Source: Klebsiella aerogenes (lineage in GTDB: Bacteria > Pseudomonadota > Gammaproteobacteria > Enterobacterales > Enterobacteriaceae). From it: a DNA stretch of 64,000 bases. The translations under genes were made by a program, and so were the position numbers. The notes below the pieces were generated by a model, which made no database searches, was not told the origin of the DNA, and saw nothing but the letters and a program-made list of their open reading frames with translations. Positions 39,683 to 49,041 of the stretch are shown one piece after another. Every line of letters begins with the position of its first letter. Positions within the stretch are counted from its first letter, which is position 1. The DNA lies in the NCBI GenBank assembly GCA_029027985.1, contig CP119076.1, forward strand, positions 1,922,001 to 1,986,000, in the 5' to 3' direction.

Positions 39683-40597
39683 TTATTCCGCCAGCACCGG
39701 ATGGCCGCTGAGGGTTAATGTCGTGGCGGAAGCGTTGTTCACCAGCCGAGCGCGCGCGCCGAGCGGTAGGGTTACGGTGCGCTGCTCGTGGCCAAACTCA
39801 AGGCCGGTGATCAGCGGAATCGCGAGCTGGTCGCGCAGCCAGGTGTAAACCGAGGGCAGATCGTAGCCGTCGTCATAGTCGTTGGGTTGTGCGCCGGTAA
39901 AACTACCGAGCACGATGGCCCGTTGGCGGGCGAGAATGCCGCTATTCAGCAATTGCAGCAGCATACGCTCGACGCGGAATGGGTGTTCGTTGATATCCTC
40001 GAGCACCAGAATACCGTCGCTAATCTGCGGCAGCCATGGGGTGCCGATAAGCGAGACGATCATCGCCAGATTCCCTCCCCACAGCGTTCCTTCGGTGTGG
40101 CAATTTGGGCCTTCGCCTTGCCATTCGAGGGTAAACTCGGGCTCGCGTAGCGCCTGCCAGAAGTGGCGTTCGGTAAAGTCATTTAACGTTTCGGCGCCGA
40201 AGTTGCCCGCCAACATCGGCCCGCTGAAGCTGATGGTGTTCGCTTGAGCCAATAGCCCCATCTGGATCGCGGTGAAATCGCTGTGACCGCAGATAAGCAG
40301 CGGGTCCTGCTGCTGGCGCGTGGCAAGCCGTTGCCAGTCAATGTGCGGCAGCAGACGGGTGGCGCCATAGCCGCCGCGAACCGCCAGCACGATGCGATTT
40401 TTTCCCTCAAGGGCGGCAAGTTGGTTAATATCGGCCAGTCGTTCGCTTTCACTACCGGCGAAACGCTGCTGTCGACGGGGGATCGCCTGTTGGTTCAGCA
40501 CCTGATGACCGGCCTCCTGCAGACGGGTCACGCCGCGGGCCGCCGCCTGTTGATTGATGCAGTAACCGGAAGGGGCGACCAGATAAAACTGAGACAT
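39683..40597 (-). CDS. ldcA: Murein tetrapeptide carboxypeptidase LdcA
   Basis: Cytoplasmic L,D-carboxypeptidase removing the terminal D-alanine from recycled tetrapeptide. 304 residues of family S66. The nucleophile is Ser106 in LICGHSDFTAI, with VRGGYGATRLLP before it; Glu and His of the triad are expected in VLEDINEHPF and LEFGHEQRT. Divergent from emtA, with which it shares murein turnover. Confidence 0.95.
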   Translation of the reverse strand: MSQFYLVAPSGYCINQQAAARGVTRLQEAGHQVLNQQAIPRRQQRFAGSESERLADINQLAALEGKNRIVLAVRGGYGATRLLPHIDWQRLATRQQQDPLLICGHSDFTAIQMGLLAQANTISFSGPMLAGNFGAETLNDFTERHFWQALREPEFTLEWQGEGPNCHTEGTLWGGNLAMIVSLIGTPWLPQISDGILVLEDINEHPFRVERMLLQLLNSGILARQRAIVLGSFTGAQPNDYDDGYDLPSVYTWLRDQLAIPLITGLEFGHEQRTVTLPLGARARLVNNASATTLTLSGHPVLAE

Positions 40598-40758
40598 GGC
40601 AATTCCTTGCTAAGAATGAAAGGGTTATCATGCCGCCTGGAGGGCCTAATGTCATCTCCGGTGGCAAACTTCAGCCTGTATCCGTCATCATTCAACTCGC
40701 CGCTGGGCTGGCGCGGTTCGCTCAGTGGAAATGATTCAGGTTCCATAAGGATAGATGT

Positions 40759-41370
40759 GTGAAATTGAGATGGTTTGTTGTTTTATTTGTACTGTTGGCC
40801 GGTTGTAGCTCAAAGCATGATTACACTAACCCGCCGTGGAACGCCGAGGTGCCGGTGAAACGGGCGATGCAGTGGATGCCGATCAGCGAAAAAGCCGGTG
40901 CCGCGTGGGGCGTGGATCCACAACTGGTGACGGCGATCATCGCGATTGAGTCCGGCGGCAACCCGACGGTGGTCAGCAAATCCGGCGCAGTGGGGCTGAT
41001 GCAGCTGAAGCCATCGACTTCCGGGCGCGATGTTTATCAGCGGATGGGCTGGCGAGGCGAGCCTTCGGTCAGTGAACTGAAAAACCCCGAGCGCAATATT
41101 TCGATGGGCGCGGCCTACCTGAGTATTCTGGAAAATGGCCCGCTGGCGGGGATTAAAGACCCACAGGTGATGCGCTATGCGGTGGTGGTGTCGTATGCCA
41201 ACGGCGCGGGCGCGCTGCTGCGCACCTTCTCGTCGAATCGCCAGGACGCCATTGATGAGATTAACGATCTCGACGCCGATGAGTTCTTCGAACATGTGGC
41301 GAAAAAACATCCGGCTCCACAGGCGCCGCGCTATATCTGGAAGCTGCAGAAAGCGCTGGACGCGATGTAA
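40759..41370 (+). CDS. emtA: Endo-type membrane-bound lytic transglycosylase A
   Basis: Outer-membrane lipoprotein cleaving the glycan strands of murein internally, forming 1,6-anhydromuropeptides. 203 residues. Lipobox LLAGC with Cys16; catalytic Glu64 in [13 protein letters not shown] motifs [18 protein letters not shown] and [12 protein letters not shown] follow. The start codon is GTG with AAGGA upstream, giving [16 protein letters not shown]. In E. coli emtA is followed by ycgR, ymgE and treA; here a metal-uptake insert replaces ycgR and ymgE. Confidence 0.95.
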   Translation: MKLRWFVVLFVLLAGCSSKHDYTNPPWNAEVPVKRAMQWMPISEKAGAAWGVDPQLVTAIIAIESGGNPTVVSKSGAVGLMQLKPSTSGRDVYQRMGWRGEPSVSELKNPERNISMGAAYLSILENGPLAGIKDPQVMRYAVVVSYANGAGALLRTFSSNRQDAIDEINDLDADEFFEHVAKKHPAPQAPRYIWKLQKALDAM

Positions 41371-41419
41371 CGTCGGTCTGCCTCTTGCCTCCGGGGTTTT
41401 CCCGGAGGCAATACCCCGA

Positions 41420-43540
41420 TTAGAAATCGTAGCCTACGGTCGCCGTGACGCTACGTTCCGCTCCCCAGTAGCAGTTGCCGGTGCCGTAGCAGCCGGAAAT
41501 ATACTCGCGATCGCCGAGGTTATTGGCGTTTACCTGCACGTAAGCGCCTTTCATCGCTGGCGACCAGGCGCCAAGGTCAGCGCGCGCCATCGCATCCACT
41601 AGCGTGACCGACGGCAGACGCTCGGTATTGGCGTCATCCGCCCACTGCTTACCGATATAGCGCACGCCAGCGCCGATGCTAATCCCCGCAGGCAATTGGT
41701 AATGCGCCCACAACGAGGCCATCTGGTCCGGCGTCAACTGCGGTGTATTGTTATCGGTGCCGTCTTTGGTGTCCTGAAAGCGCAGGCGGTTCCAGGTATA
41801 GGAGGCAATCGTGCTCAGCTGCGGCGTAATCTGGTTATGCGCCTCCAGTTCTACGCCCTGCGAATGGACTTTCCCGGCCGGAATATAGGTTGCGGTGGCG
41901 ATGTTCGGATCGCGGGTGGCGACATCCTTCTGCGTCAGATCGTAGATAGCGATGCTGTACAGGTCGCTGCTGCCTGGCGGCTGGAATTTCAAACCCGCCT
42001 CCACCTGTTCGGCCGTCGTGGGTTTTAAGGGCTTGCCGTCGGCGCCCGGCAGCATCGCCGGGGTAATCGCCTGACTGTAGCTTAAGTAGGGCGAGAGCCC
42101 ATTGTCGAGGGCGTACAGCAGTGAGGCGCGGCCGCTAATGTGATCGTCGGAGCGGCGATTTGACGTGCCCCAGGTATCGCTAACCTGCTGTGAAACGATC
42201 CGGTCATAGCGCCCGGAAACATCAACATGCCAGCGATTCCAGACCATTTCATCCTGCAGATACAGCCCGGTCTGATAATAACGGCGGTTATTGTTGTCGC
42301 TCCAGGTCACGGTATGCCCGGTTTGCCGGGTGTAGCCGGTGAACGGGTTGAGCGGTGCCGCGCTGCCCGCGCCGGTCCAGAGATCATTGCGGAAGCGGTG
42401 ATATTCGGCGCCGAGGATCAGCGTATGCGCCAGCTCGCCGGTATTGAAGTCGGCGCGCAGGCGGTTATCGGTTGACCAGGCGTCCAGCGACCCGCGTGAG
42501 CCGCTGTAGCCGCGGGAGAGCATATCGCTGTCGCCGACCCAACCGACCTGATAGACCTGATCCAGTGAGACGTTGGTGTGGGTATAGCTACCGGCGGAAT
42601 AAGCCGACCAGACGTCGCTGAACTGGTGATTAAATTCATAGCTGTAGATCTGCTCGCGGCGCTGGTAGCCATCGCCCGGATCGCCTTCGTTGGTGCCGGG
42701 AGAGAGCTTACGACCATTGTGCGCGTAGCGGGTGCCGTCCAGCGGCAGAGAGCCGTGGTAGCCGCCGGAGGGGTCTTTTTGCAAATAGGCGCGCAGCAGC
42801 AGTGAGGTATCGCTATCCGGCTGCCATAACACGGAAGGCGAGATCGCGTAGCGTTCTTCGCGGGTATGGTCATACTGCGTGTCGCTGCTGCGGGTCATGC
42901 CGATCAGCCGCCAGGCCCACTGATCATTGATGGCATCGGTATAATCGAAGGCCGCGCCCTTGGTGTTTTGCGTGCCACCGGTTAGGCGGAAGTGGCCCTG
43001 CTGGGTGAACTGCGGGCGTTTGGAGGTCAGGTTGACTACGCCGCCCGGCACGCTCTGGCCGTAGAGCGCGGAAGAGGGGCCGCGAATAACATCGACGCGT
43101 TCGATAAACCACGGATCGATTTGCAGAACGTTATGGCTGCCGCCATCACTCATCAGGCGCATGCCGTCGAGGAACAGGTTATCGACATCGCCGCCGTGGT
43201 AGCCGCGCAGGGAAATCGTATCGAAGCGCGTCGCGCCGCCGCCAAAGCTGGAGTAAACCCCCGGCGTGTACTGTAGCGCCTGGCTGACGGTGTTGGCCCC
43301 CTGATCGGCGATCTGCTGGCGGGTGATGACCGAAACCGACTGCGCGGTGGTGATCAGCGGCTGGTCGGTTTTGCTGGCCCCGGTAGAGGTTTTCGCGTTG
43401 TAACCCTGAGTCTGCGCGCTGGCGGAGTCGTCAGGCTGCGCGGTCACCACCAGAGTTTCTTCCGCTTGCGCGGCGAGAGGAAAGGCGGCGGCGAACGCGC
43501 ACACCAGCGCTGAGCGCTTAAAGTAAACGGATGAGATCAT
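41420..43540 (-). CDS. TonB-dependent siderophore receptor, FoxA/FhuA type
   Basis: 706-residue outer-membrane receptor. After the signal peptide (ending FPLAAQAEE) a TonB-box-like EETLVVTA is followed by the plug domain, with RFDTISLRGY, VIRGPSSALYGQSVPGGVVNL and a 22-strand barrel. The end CYGTGNCYWGAERSVTATVGYDF, with its Cys pair and terminal Phe, is characteristic of hydroxamate receptors such as FhuA and FoxA, so ferrioxamine or ferrichrome is the likely ligand, unproven. The ATG at 43540 has AGGA upstream. A Fur box lies 77 bp before it, implying iron repression. Confidence 0.87.
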   Translation of the reverse strand: MISSVYFKRSALVCAFAAAFPLAAQAEETLVVTAQPDDSASAQTQGYNAKTSTGASKTDQPLITTAQSVSVITRQQIADQGANTVSQALQYTPGVYSSFGGGATRFDTISLRGYHGGDVDNLFLDGMRLMSDGGSHNVLQIDPWFIERVDVIRGPSSALYGQSVPGGVVNLTSKRPQFTQQGHFRLTGGTQNTKGAAFDYTDAINDQWAWRLIGMTRSSDTQYDHTREERYAISPSVLWQPDSDTSLLLRAYLQKDPSGGYHGSLPLDGTRYAHNGRKLSPGTNEGDPGDGYQRREQIYSYEFNHQFSDVWSAYSAGSYTHTNVSLDQVYQVGWVGDSDMLSRGYSGSRGSLDAWSTDNRLRADFNTGELAHTLILGAEYHRFRNDLWTGAGSAAPLNPFTGYTRQTGHTVTWSDNNNRRYYQTGLYLQDEMVWNRWHVDVSGRYDRIVSQQVSDTWGTSNRRSDDHISGRASLLYALDNGLSPYLSYSQAITPAMLPGADGKPLKPTTAEQVEAGLKFQPPGSSDLYSIAIYDLTQKDVATRDPNIATATYIPAGKVHSQGVELEAHNQITPQLSTIASYTWNRLRFQDTKDGTDNNTPQLTPDQMASLWAHYQLPAGISIGAGVRYIGKQWADDANTERLPSVTLVDAMARADLGAWSPAMKGAYVQVNANNLGDREYISGCYGTGNCYWGAERSVTATVGYDF

Positions 43541-43616
43541 GCCATAATCCTGAATAGCGCGGTTTGGCACTCCTGTGCGCCGCCGCGGAAAACAAACGAA
43601 ACACTTTTTCGTTAAA

Positions 43617-43635
43617 AATAATGCGAATTATTATC
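43617..43635 (-). promoter_or_regulatory. Fur box upstream of the siderophore receptor
   Basis: AATAATGCGAATTATTATC matches 15 of 19 positions of GATAATGATAATCATTATC, centred about 86 bp before the receptor start codon. Confidence 0.8.
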
Positions 43636-43713
43636 GTTTGCTTTTGCATGATCAAGCGAATGCCGTATAAATTCAGCGAACACGGTGAAAAAATTAACGG
43701 CAGCCGCACGAAC

Positions 43714-43768
43714 GGTAGACCGGATAAGGCGCAGCCGCCATCCGGCGCAAAAGCGGCTCCTTATCCGC
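43714..43768. repeat. REP/BIME-like palindromic element
   Basis: A REP-type unit (GGTAGACCGGATAAGGCGCA, continuing to ATCCGGC at 43745) is of the GCCGGATGGCGGC family common in enterics. It is followed by a partial inverted copy, GCGGCTCCTTATCCG (43753-43767). The arms CGGATAAGG/CCTTATCCG and AGCCGC/GCGGCT pair. It lies in the gap between the MOSC gene and the receptor gene. Confidence 0.75.
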
Positions 43769-43811
43769 GGATATTGCCCGTTGGCGCTGCGCTTGCGTGG
43801 GCCCACTAATG

Positions 43812-43920
43812 TGTGGTGCCGGGTGATACTGTTCGGTTTATCACTTGTGGAGAGGCGCAGTTCGGTGCGGCACCCGAACTGCGTGGCAGAGAAACTGGCC
43901 GGTTCTCTCTGCACGTAAGG
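43812..43920. repeat. Cluster of hairpins downstream of the MOSC gene
   Basis: Three inverted repeats follow each other: GTGATA/TATCAC (about 43827-43848), CGCAGTTCGG/CCGAACTGCG (43856-43865 and 43874-43883, perfect) and an imperfect GCAGAGAAAC/GTTCTCTCTGC pair (43906-43932 region). None is followed by a long T-run on the minus strand. They could be the 3' end structure of the seven-gene operon or part of a repeat family; function unknown. Confidence 0.4.
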
Positions 43921-43945
43921 AATAGTACAAGCCTCGGCCTTGAAC

Positions 43946-44590
43946 TCAGCGTTGGCTTTCCAGTCGTAACATGGCCAACGCCCGCCATGGCGCGGCAAGA
44001 AACGGCATCGCCGACAGCGCCCATAGCTCTTCATCACTCCCCCGGTGGTTAAACACTATTCGTTGTACTCGGCTGAGCGGCCAGCCTTCAGCAGGGCGAT
44101 CGATAAGAATAAACGTATCATCGCAGCCAGTTTCCCCTGGCGTGACAACACGATAGAACCAGCCGTTGCGTGACTGCTGATGCATGATGTCCGGCGCATT
44201 AGGATCTTGTAATCGTTCGGCCATCGTCTGGCAGGCGACTCGGCCCCAGGAGACCTGAATTTCCGCGCTGCCGAGGCGAAAAACGTCGCCCGGACAGACG
44301 TCGTTTTCCGTCATCCCGCGGGTGGAAAAGTTCTCGCCGAACAGCCCGGTGTATAGCGCCTGGCCGCTCAGCGCCGGGTAGCGTTCGCGCCAGAAATCGT
44401 AATGCTCCAGCGCATAATGCATCAGCGCGCAGTCCGGATCCGGGAAGTGCTCCTGAATACCGTTTTCCGCTTCCAGGCCGTGGGTTTCGAGACGTACGCG
44501 GCCGTGAAGTGTCGTTTTGCGTTGCGTACCATCGGCCTGACGTCGGTTACCTAAAATGGCCTTCAGCCTGACTGAAAGATTTGCGTTCAT
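43946..44590 (-). CDS. MOSC-domain protein (YiiM-like)
   Basis: 214 residues. The MOSC fold is related to the C-terminal domain of molybdenum cofactor sulfurase and to E. coli YiiM, which reduces N-hydroxylated base analogues with a molybdenum cofactor. Conserved features are HYALEHYDFWRERYP, FGENFSTRGMTENDVCPGD, and a Cys in WGRVACQTM at the place of the cofactor-ligand Cys of YiiM. GGAG lies six bases before the ATG. It is last in the ModE-boxed operon, 33 bp after the TonB receptor. Its presence there supports a molybdenum theme. Confidence 0.83.
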   Translation of the reverse strand: MNANLSVRLKAILGNRRQADGTQRKTTLHGRVRLETHGLEAENGIQEHFPDPDCALMHYALEHYDFWRERYPALSGQALYTGLFGENFSTRGMTENDVCPGDVFRLGSAEIQVSWGRVACQTMAERLQDPNAPDIMHQQSRNGWFYRVVTPGETGCDDTFILIDRPAEGWPLSRVQRIVFNHRGSDEELWALSAMPFLAAPWRALAMLRLESQR

Positions 44591-44623
44591 CGTTGACTCC
44601 CTGATTCCGCCGTGGAACCGTAT

Positions 44624-46594
44624 TTAAAATTGATATTCGACGCCGGCCCAAAAATTACGTCCCTCTTCTACAAATCCTTCGCTGTAGTAATAGCGGGTAT
44701 CGAACAGGTTATTGACCGAGGCATTGACGCTGAAACCGCGGCCAATCGCGTAATCGGCCCGCAGATGAGTAATGGCAAAACCCGGCGCGCGCTGGGAACC
44801 ATCGCTATTGCTGTAGCTGGATGAGCGGGCCTCTTCCGACAGCGTCAGGCGTAGTGGTTCTATCGGCTTAAGGGTCAGCCAGGCGGTTAAGGTCTGATTC
44901 GGCAGGTCGGTGACTTTCCCCGCTTCCTGGCGTTTTGCATCGGCGTGTATCAGGCCATAGCTCAGCCCAACATCCAGTAGCGTGAGCGGCGATCCTTTAA
45001 TCCCTATATCAATCCCGCTGTAATCGACGCGCCCACTGTTTTGATTCTGCACGGTATCATCATCAATATTGATCGCCAGAATCGCATCGCTGACCCGGTT
45101 GTACCAGCCGCTAACCTCGTAGCTCCAGCTGTCGTTAATATGGCCATTCCAGGTGAGATCCACGCCGCGGGCGCGTTCCGGTTTCAGCTGCGGGTTGACC
45201 AGCGCGACCTGATCTTTTGCCGGTTTTGAGGTGGTGTAGCGCTCTTTGAGCGTCGGGAAACGGGTACGATCATACCAGGACAAGGCAAGGGTGTCCTGGC
45301 TGGCAAAGTGATAACGAGCCATGGTTTCCCAGTTAAAGGCGCTTTGCCGGTTGTCGGCATAATGGGTCACGCTGCCGTCGTTTTCGTGCTTTTTGCCTTC
45401 AAGACTATTTCGCCAGTCGTAGCTGATGCCGGCGACGATATCGAGATCGTCGGCGGCGGCCCATTGATATTCGCTGGCGACCGACCAGGTGCGATCCTGA
45501 TAGCGATCGTAGGGACCATTTACCGCGCTTTTTTCGCGATGAACATCATCTTTCCAGTTTACCGCCAGCGAAAGCTGGTCGCTGTCGCGAACATCCGCCG
45601 AGAGCTGTAGACCTGCGCCGGTGCTGTAGTCATCGTAATGACTGTAGTTACCTTTTTTGTTGTTGAGGTCGGTAAGGGTGTTGTACATCAACAGCGTATT
45701 TTTAAAGGTATCGTGGTACAGGCGGCTTTTCAGGGTAAAAGCGTCGCCAAGATGAGTTGTTCCCTGATAGTAGTAGCTTTCCTTGTCATATTCCGGCCAC
45801 TGCCAGTAACGTGATTTTTGGCTGCTGGTGCCAGCATACGGCGGATTCTGCTTTTCGCCGTCCTGCTTAATGTAAGTGAAAGCATATTCGTCATTAGCGC
45901 GCGGCGTGAAGCCCAGTTTAATGATGCCGCGCTTATCGTCGCTGGCGGAGTTGGCCATTTTGCCATCTTCACCGGCGATCGAATTGTTGACGCCATGCGG
46001 CAGACCGAGAAAATCCTGCTTGAGGCGGCTACCGCTGAGCTGGATATAGCCAAGATCGTTACTGGCGCCAAGCGACGCGTGGGTATCGAAGGCGTTATCT
46101 TTACTGCGACTCCACCCCTGGCGATAGCCGACGCTGGCCTCCAGCGGTTTGCTCGGCCGCGGGGTGGTAATGTTAATCGCGCCGCCCATCTGGTTGGGGC
46201 CTTGTAGTAAAGAGGAATAGCCTTTGGAGACTTCGACCGACGCAATATCGGAGGTGAGAAAACGGCCGAGGTCGAGATTGCCATCGTAGGGGACGTAAAT
46301 CGGCACGCCGTCAAAAAAGACCGGTACCTGGCGGCCGTCAAAACCGCGTACTTTCACCTGGAGTTCGTTGCGGCTGCCGGCTTTTTGCATGATCACGCCG
46401 GGAACCACCGATAGCGCGTGGGCGACGTCGTTTTTATCCAGAGACTGCATCATCTCCTGGCCGAGAATATTGGTGGCTGCCGCCGGTACCGGACTTGACC
46501 AGACGGTCATTGACTCTTCGGCCGCCGCTGACCAGGCGGACTGATTGATTGCTAAACCCAGAGCGGTATAAATAACGCTGTTCCTGATTTTCAT
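44624..46594 (-). CDS. TonB-dependent outer-membrane receptor of the molybdenum-type operon
   Basis: 656-residue receptor. Signal peptide MKIRNSVIYTALGLAINQ to AWSA; TonB-box-like ESMTVWSSP; plug domain with VPGVIMQKAGSRNELQVKVRGFDGRQ and VEVSKGYSSLLQGPNQMGGAINI; then the barrel, ending GRNFWAGVEYQF with terminal Phe. It is unlike the FoxA-type receptor nearby and lacks its Cys pair. No Fur box precedes it; it is co-transcribed with ABC transporter, methyltransferase and modD genes under a ModE-like site. I infer that it imports a chelated molybdenum or tungsten species; the ligand is unknown. Confidence 0.85.
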   Translation of the reverse strand: MKIRNSVIYTALGLAINQSAWSAAAEESMTVWSSPVPAAATNILGQEMMQSLDKNDVAHALSVVPGVIMQKAGSRNELQVKVRGFDGRQVPVFFDGVPIYVPYDGNLDLGRFLTSDIASVEVSKGYSSLLQGPNQMGGAINITTPRPSKPLEASVGYRQGWSRSKDNAFDTHASLGASNDLGYIQLSGSRLKQDFLGLPHGVNNSIAGEDGKMANSASDDKRGIIKLGFTPRANDEYAFTYIKQDGEKQNPPYAGTSSQKSRYWQWPEYDKESYYYQGTTHLGDAFTLKSRLYHDTFKNTLLMYNTLTDLNNKKGNYSHYDDYSTGAGLQLSADVRDSDQLSLAVNWKDDVHREKSAVNGPYDRYQDRTWSVASEYQWAAADDLDIVAGISYDWRNSLEGKKHENDGSVTHYADNRQSAFNWETMARYHFASQDTLALSWYDRTRFPTLKERYTTSKPAKDQVALVNPQLKPERARGVDLTWNGHINDSWSYEVSGWYNRVSDAILAINIDDDTVQNQNSGRVDYSGIDIGIKGSPLTLLDVGLSYGLIHADAKRQEAGKVTDLPNQTLTAWLTLKPIEPLRLTLSEEARSSSYSNSDGSQRAPGFAITHLRADYAIGRGFSVNASVNNLFDTRYYYSEGFVEEGRNFWAGVEYQF

Positions 46595-46619
46595 TTTTAT
46601 TATTCCTGTTTTTGTTTTT

Positions 46620-47474
46620 TTATTGCGAGCTATCCATCTGCAGGCTGACCTGAATATCGGCCGGCGGCGCGTACCATGGCGCGGAAGTGATAAATAGTTC
46701 GATGCCACAATCGAGATAATGAGGAAGGGTGCTTAAAGTAATGCCGCCAGCGATCGCCAGCGTACAGCGCGGGGCGAGGCACTGCGCCCGTAGCGCGATA
46801 TCGCGGGCCTGCTGTGGGGTAAATTTATCCAGTTGCAAAATATCCGGAGCCGCCTCCAGTGCGGCCAGCGCTTCCTCAACGTTGTCTGCTTCAACGGCGA
46901 CCTTTTTTTCCGGCGCGCGGCGTCGTAGCTGTTTGATCGCCGCAGGCCAGTCGTTGTCGGGAGTCAGAAAATGGCGGTGGTTGGCGAAGAGCAGCAGCGT
47001 TTCCGCACACCCGGCACGATGGATAATTCCGCCGGCGGCGATAATCGCCTGAGTGCCTAACAGCCGCGTGCCGGGGATCGCTTTACGGGTACAGGCTATA
47101 TGCCCATTGGGCAGTCGCTGATGCAATACCGCCAGCATCTGCGCCACATAGGATGAGACGCCGCAGCTCCATTCGAGTACGTTTTGCACCGCTTTCCATC
47201 CCTGGTGCAGCGCTTCAGCGCGGCCGTTAGCGCACAGCAAGATATCGCCCGGGCCGGCCTGTGCGCCATCAAACGCTTGCTGTGAAACCGTCAAACCGAG
47301 GCTTTGCAGCATCTGCACCGCCGGGGCGATCCCGCTGACGCAGCCACCTTGTCGAAGGCGCCAGGTCATCACCCCGGCTTTTTCGCCTATAGCCAGCGCG
47401 CGCGTCGTTAAATCACCGCCACTGATATCCTCCATCAACCAGCTATCGGTGAGCGCCTGGGGGAAATAGATCAT
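46620..47474 (-). CDS. modD: ModD protein (NadC-like phosphoribosyltransferase fold)
   Basis: 284-residue protein of the ModD family, a paralogue of quinolinate phosphoribosyltransferase NadC found with molybdate transport genes in other bacteria; its reaction is not established. Visible: N-terminal DSWLMEDISGGDLTTRAL, the family motif CTRKAIPGTRLLGTQAI, IIHRAGCAETLLLFANHRH, and VAVEADNVEEALAAL. Its ATG overlaps the stop of the methyltransferase gene (ATGA), so translation is coupled. The TonB receptor follows after 25 bp. Confidence 0.85.
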   Translation of the reverse strand: MIYFPQALTDSWLMEDISGGDLTTRALAIGEKAGVMTWRLRQGGCVSGIAPAVQMLQSLGLTVSQQAFDGAQAGPGDILLCANGRAEALHQGWKAVQNVLEWSCGVSSYVAQMLAVLHQRLPNGHIACTRKAIPGTRLLGTQAIIAAGGIIHRAGCAETLLLFANHRHFLTPDNDWPAAIKQLRRRAPEKKVAVEADNVEEALAALEAAPDILQLDKFTPQQARDIALRAQCLAPRCTLAIAGGITLSTLPHYLDCGIELFITSAPWYAPPADIQVSLQMDSSQ

Positions 47475-48274
47475 GAGGCGGCCCCGCATTGCCAGGAAAT
47501 CAGCGCCCAGTCGCGGGTGGGCGGGGCGATGCGCTGCGGATCCTGCTGGCGATACCAGTGCTGAAGGCGGGCGCGTTCGTCATCATCAAGTACGCCAAGC
47601 GTCCACTTCACGTTCTCTTCGAAGCGTGCGAAAGTGCTGTTGTCCTGCTGGCAGTTCGGGCCGCGAATAAAATCGACCTGTGCGTGAATACCCATCTGAT
47701 ACAGTACGTTCAGCGCATAGATGTAGTTTGGAAGTTCGACCACCTCGCGGCCCAGCGCGCGCTGGATGGCCGGCGACATAAACCACGGGCTTACCAGATG
47801 GGTGGTGTAGACGCGAAGTCTGGCCTGACGGTTGAGCTTCTCCATCGCCGATTGCATATCGATAACCAGCGTAGAACGTGAAGCGACGGCGATATCGCAG
47901 CGCGGCAGGTCATCCCACGACTCCTCCCACGCCCGGCGGTGCCAGCGGACGTTGTCGATGTTACGCGCGGCGGCGCGGCGCTGGGCCACCGCCAGCATCC
48001 CCTCGCTGTAATCGACGCCGTGCACCTGAGTGAGCTTATCGGCCAGCGCCAGCGCAACGGTACCGGGTCCACAGCCCATATCAAACAGGCTTTCGGCGTC
48101 GGTTAAATCGATTTTCTCCAGCAGTTGCAGTAAATAGCTATCGCTGGGGCGGGCGCAGTCCGTGGCCATTTTTTCCGCGCGGGCATCCCAGTGCGCGGGG
48201 GATTTCTCGGTTCGCCCGGCGAGCTTCAGCTGCTGGCGGTAGAGTTCGGCAAAATCGATATCATCAATGAGCAT
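47471..48274 (-). CDS. Class I SAM-dependent methyltransferase
   Basis: 267 residues. Motif I is SLFDMGCGPGTVALALA near residues 60-76 and motif II VHGVDYSEGMLAVAQRR; the rest is the usual Rossmann methyltransferase fold with an extended C-terminal part that I cannot assign. Start ATG two bases after the ATPase stop; stop overlaps modD. Because it is locked between transport genes, it may methylate a small chelator or modify a pathway intermediate. That is inference; it could also be a regulatory or detoxifying enzyme. Confidence 0.8.
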   Translation of the reverse strand: MLIDDIDFAELYRQQLKLAGRTEKSPAHWDARAEKMATDCARPSDSYLLQLLEKIDLTDAESLFDMGCGPGTVALALADKLTQVHGVDYSEGMLAVAQRRAAARNIDNVRWHRRAWEESWDDLPRCDIAVASRSTLVIDMQSAMEKLNRQARLRVYTTHLVSPWFMSPAIQRALGREVVELPNYIYALNVLYQMGIHAQVDFIRGPNCQQDNSTFARFEENVKWTLGVLDDDERARLQHWYRQQDPQRIAPPTRDWALISWQCGAAS

Positions 48275-48276
48275 AA

Positions 48277-49041
48277 TTATCCTTCAACGTAAGAGTGACC
48301 AAGGTGGCGGTGGATCTGCGCCGGCGTGACGCCATAGAGCTCGGCAAGGGCGCTGACGCTGAGCTGTTCCTGCGGCGAGCCGCTGCTAACTTGTCCGTTC
48401 GCTTCGACGCGGATGACCCGATCGGCAATCGCCAACGCGTGCAGAGGATGATGGGTCGACATCAGCAATGTGACGCCGCGCTGGCGTAGCTGACGTAAGG
48501 CATCGAGCAGGCGGATTTGGTGACCGAAATCGAGGCTGGAAGCAGGTTCATCGAGTAACAGCAACCGCGGCTGCTGAACCAGCGCGCGGGCGATTAATGT
48601 CAGTTGGCGTTCGCCGCCGCTGAGGGTTGACCAGCTACGTTCGGCGAGATGAGCAATTCCAAATGATGAAAGCTGGGCCAGCGCTATCTCACGATCGCGC
48701 GGCGCGGGTTGGGTAAAGGTATTCAAATGCGGGCTGCGGCCCATCAGCACCATATCGATGACGCTAAAAGCGAAAGCGCCATCGTGGGCCTGTGGAACCC
48801 AGGCGATCGCGTTGGCGCGTTCGCGCGATGACATCCTCCCGATAGCGGTACCGTCGAGGGTTATCTCGCCGCCGTGTAGCTTAAGCAGGCCAAGTATACT
48901 GCGCATTAGCGTCGTTTTTCCGCTACCGTTTGCCCCCAACAGGCAGCAAATTGTCCCGGCGGATAAGGTAAAAGAGACATTGTTCAGAACCGTGCGTTGG
49001 GCGTAGCCGACGCAGGCCTGACGAACGGCAAGTAACGTCAT
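48277..49041 (-). CDS. FecE/MolC-like ABC transporter ATPase
   Basis: 254-residue ATPase of the iron-chelate/B12/molybdate (FecE, BtuD, MolC) group. Walker A GANGSGKTT, Q-loop WVPQAH, signature LSGGERQ, Walker B LLLLDEPASSLD, and H-loop STHH are all intact. The start ATG overlaps the permease stop (ATGA). It powers import from the periplasm through the permease encoded just upstream in the transcript. Confidence 0.9.
   Translation of the reverse strand: MTLLAVRQACVGYAQRTVLNNVSFTLSAGTICCLLGANGSGKTTLMRSILGLLKLHGGEITLDGTAIGRMSSRERANAIAWVPQAHDGAFAFSVIDMVLMGRSPHLNTFTQPAPRDREIALAQLSSFGIAHLAERSWSTLSGGERQLTLIARALVQQPRLLLLDEPASSLDFGHQIRLLDALRQLRQRGVTLLMSTHHPLHALAIADRVIRVEANGQVSSGSPQEQLSVSALAELYGVTPAQIHRHLGHSYVEG

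Noticed and set aside
43806-43945. A molybdenum-cofactor riboswitch in the hairpin cluster
   Set aside because: The hairpins lie downstream of the MOSC gene, not in a leader of a Mo gene, and I could not match the conserved Moco motif.
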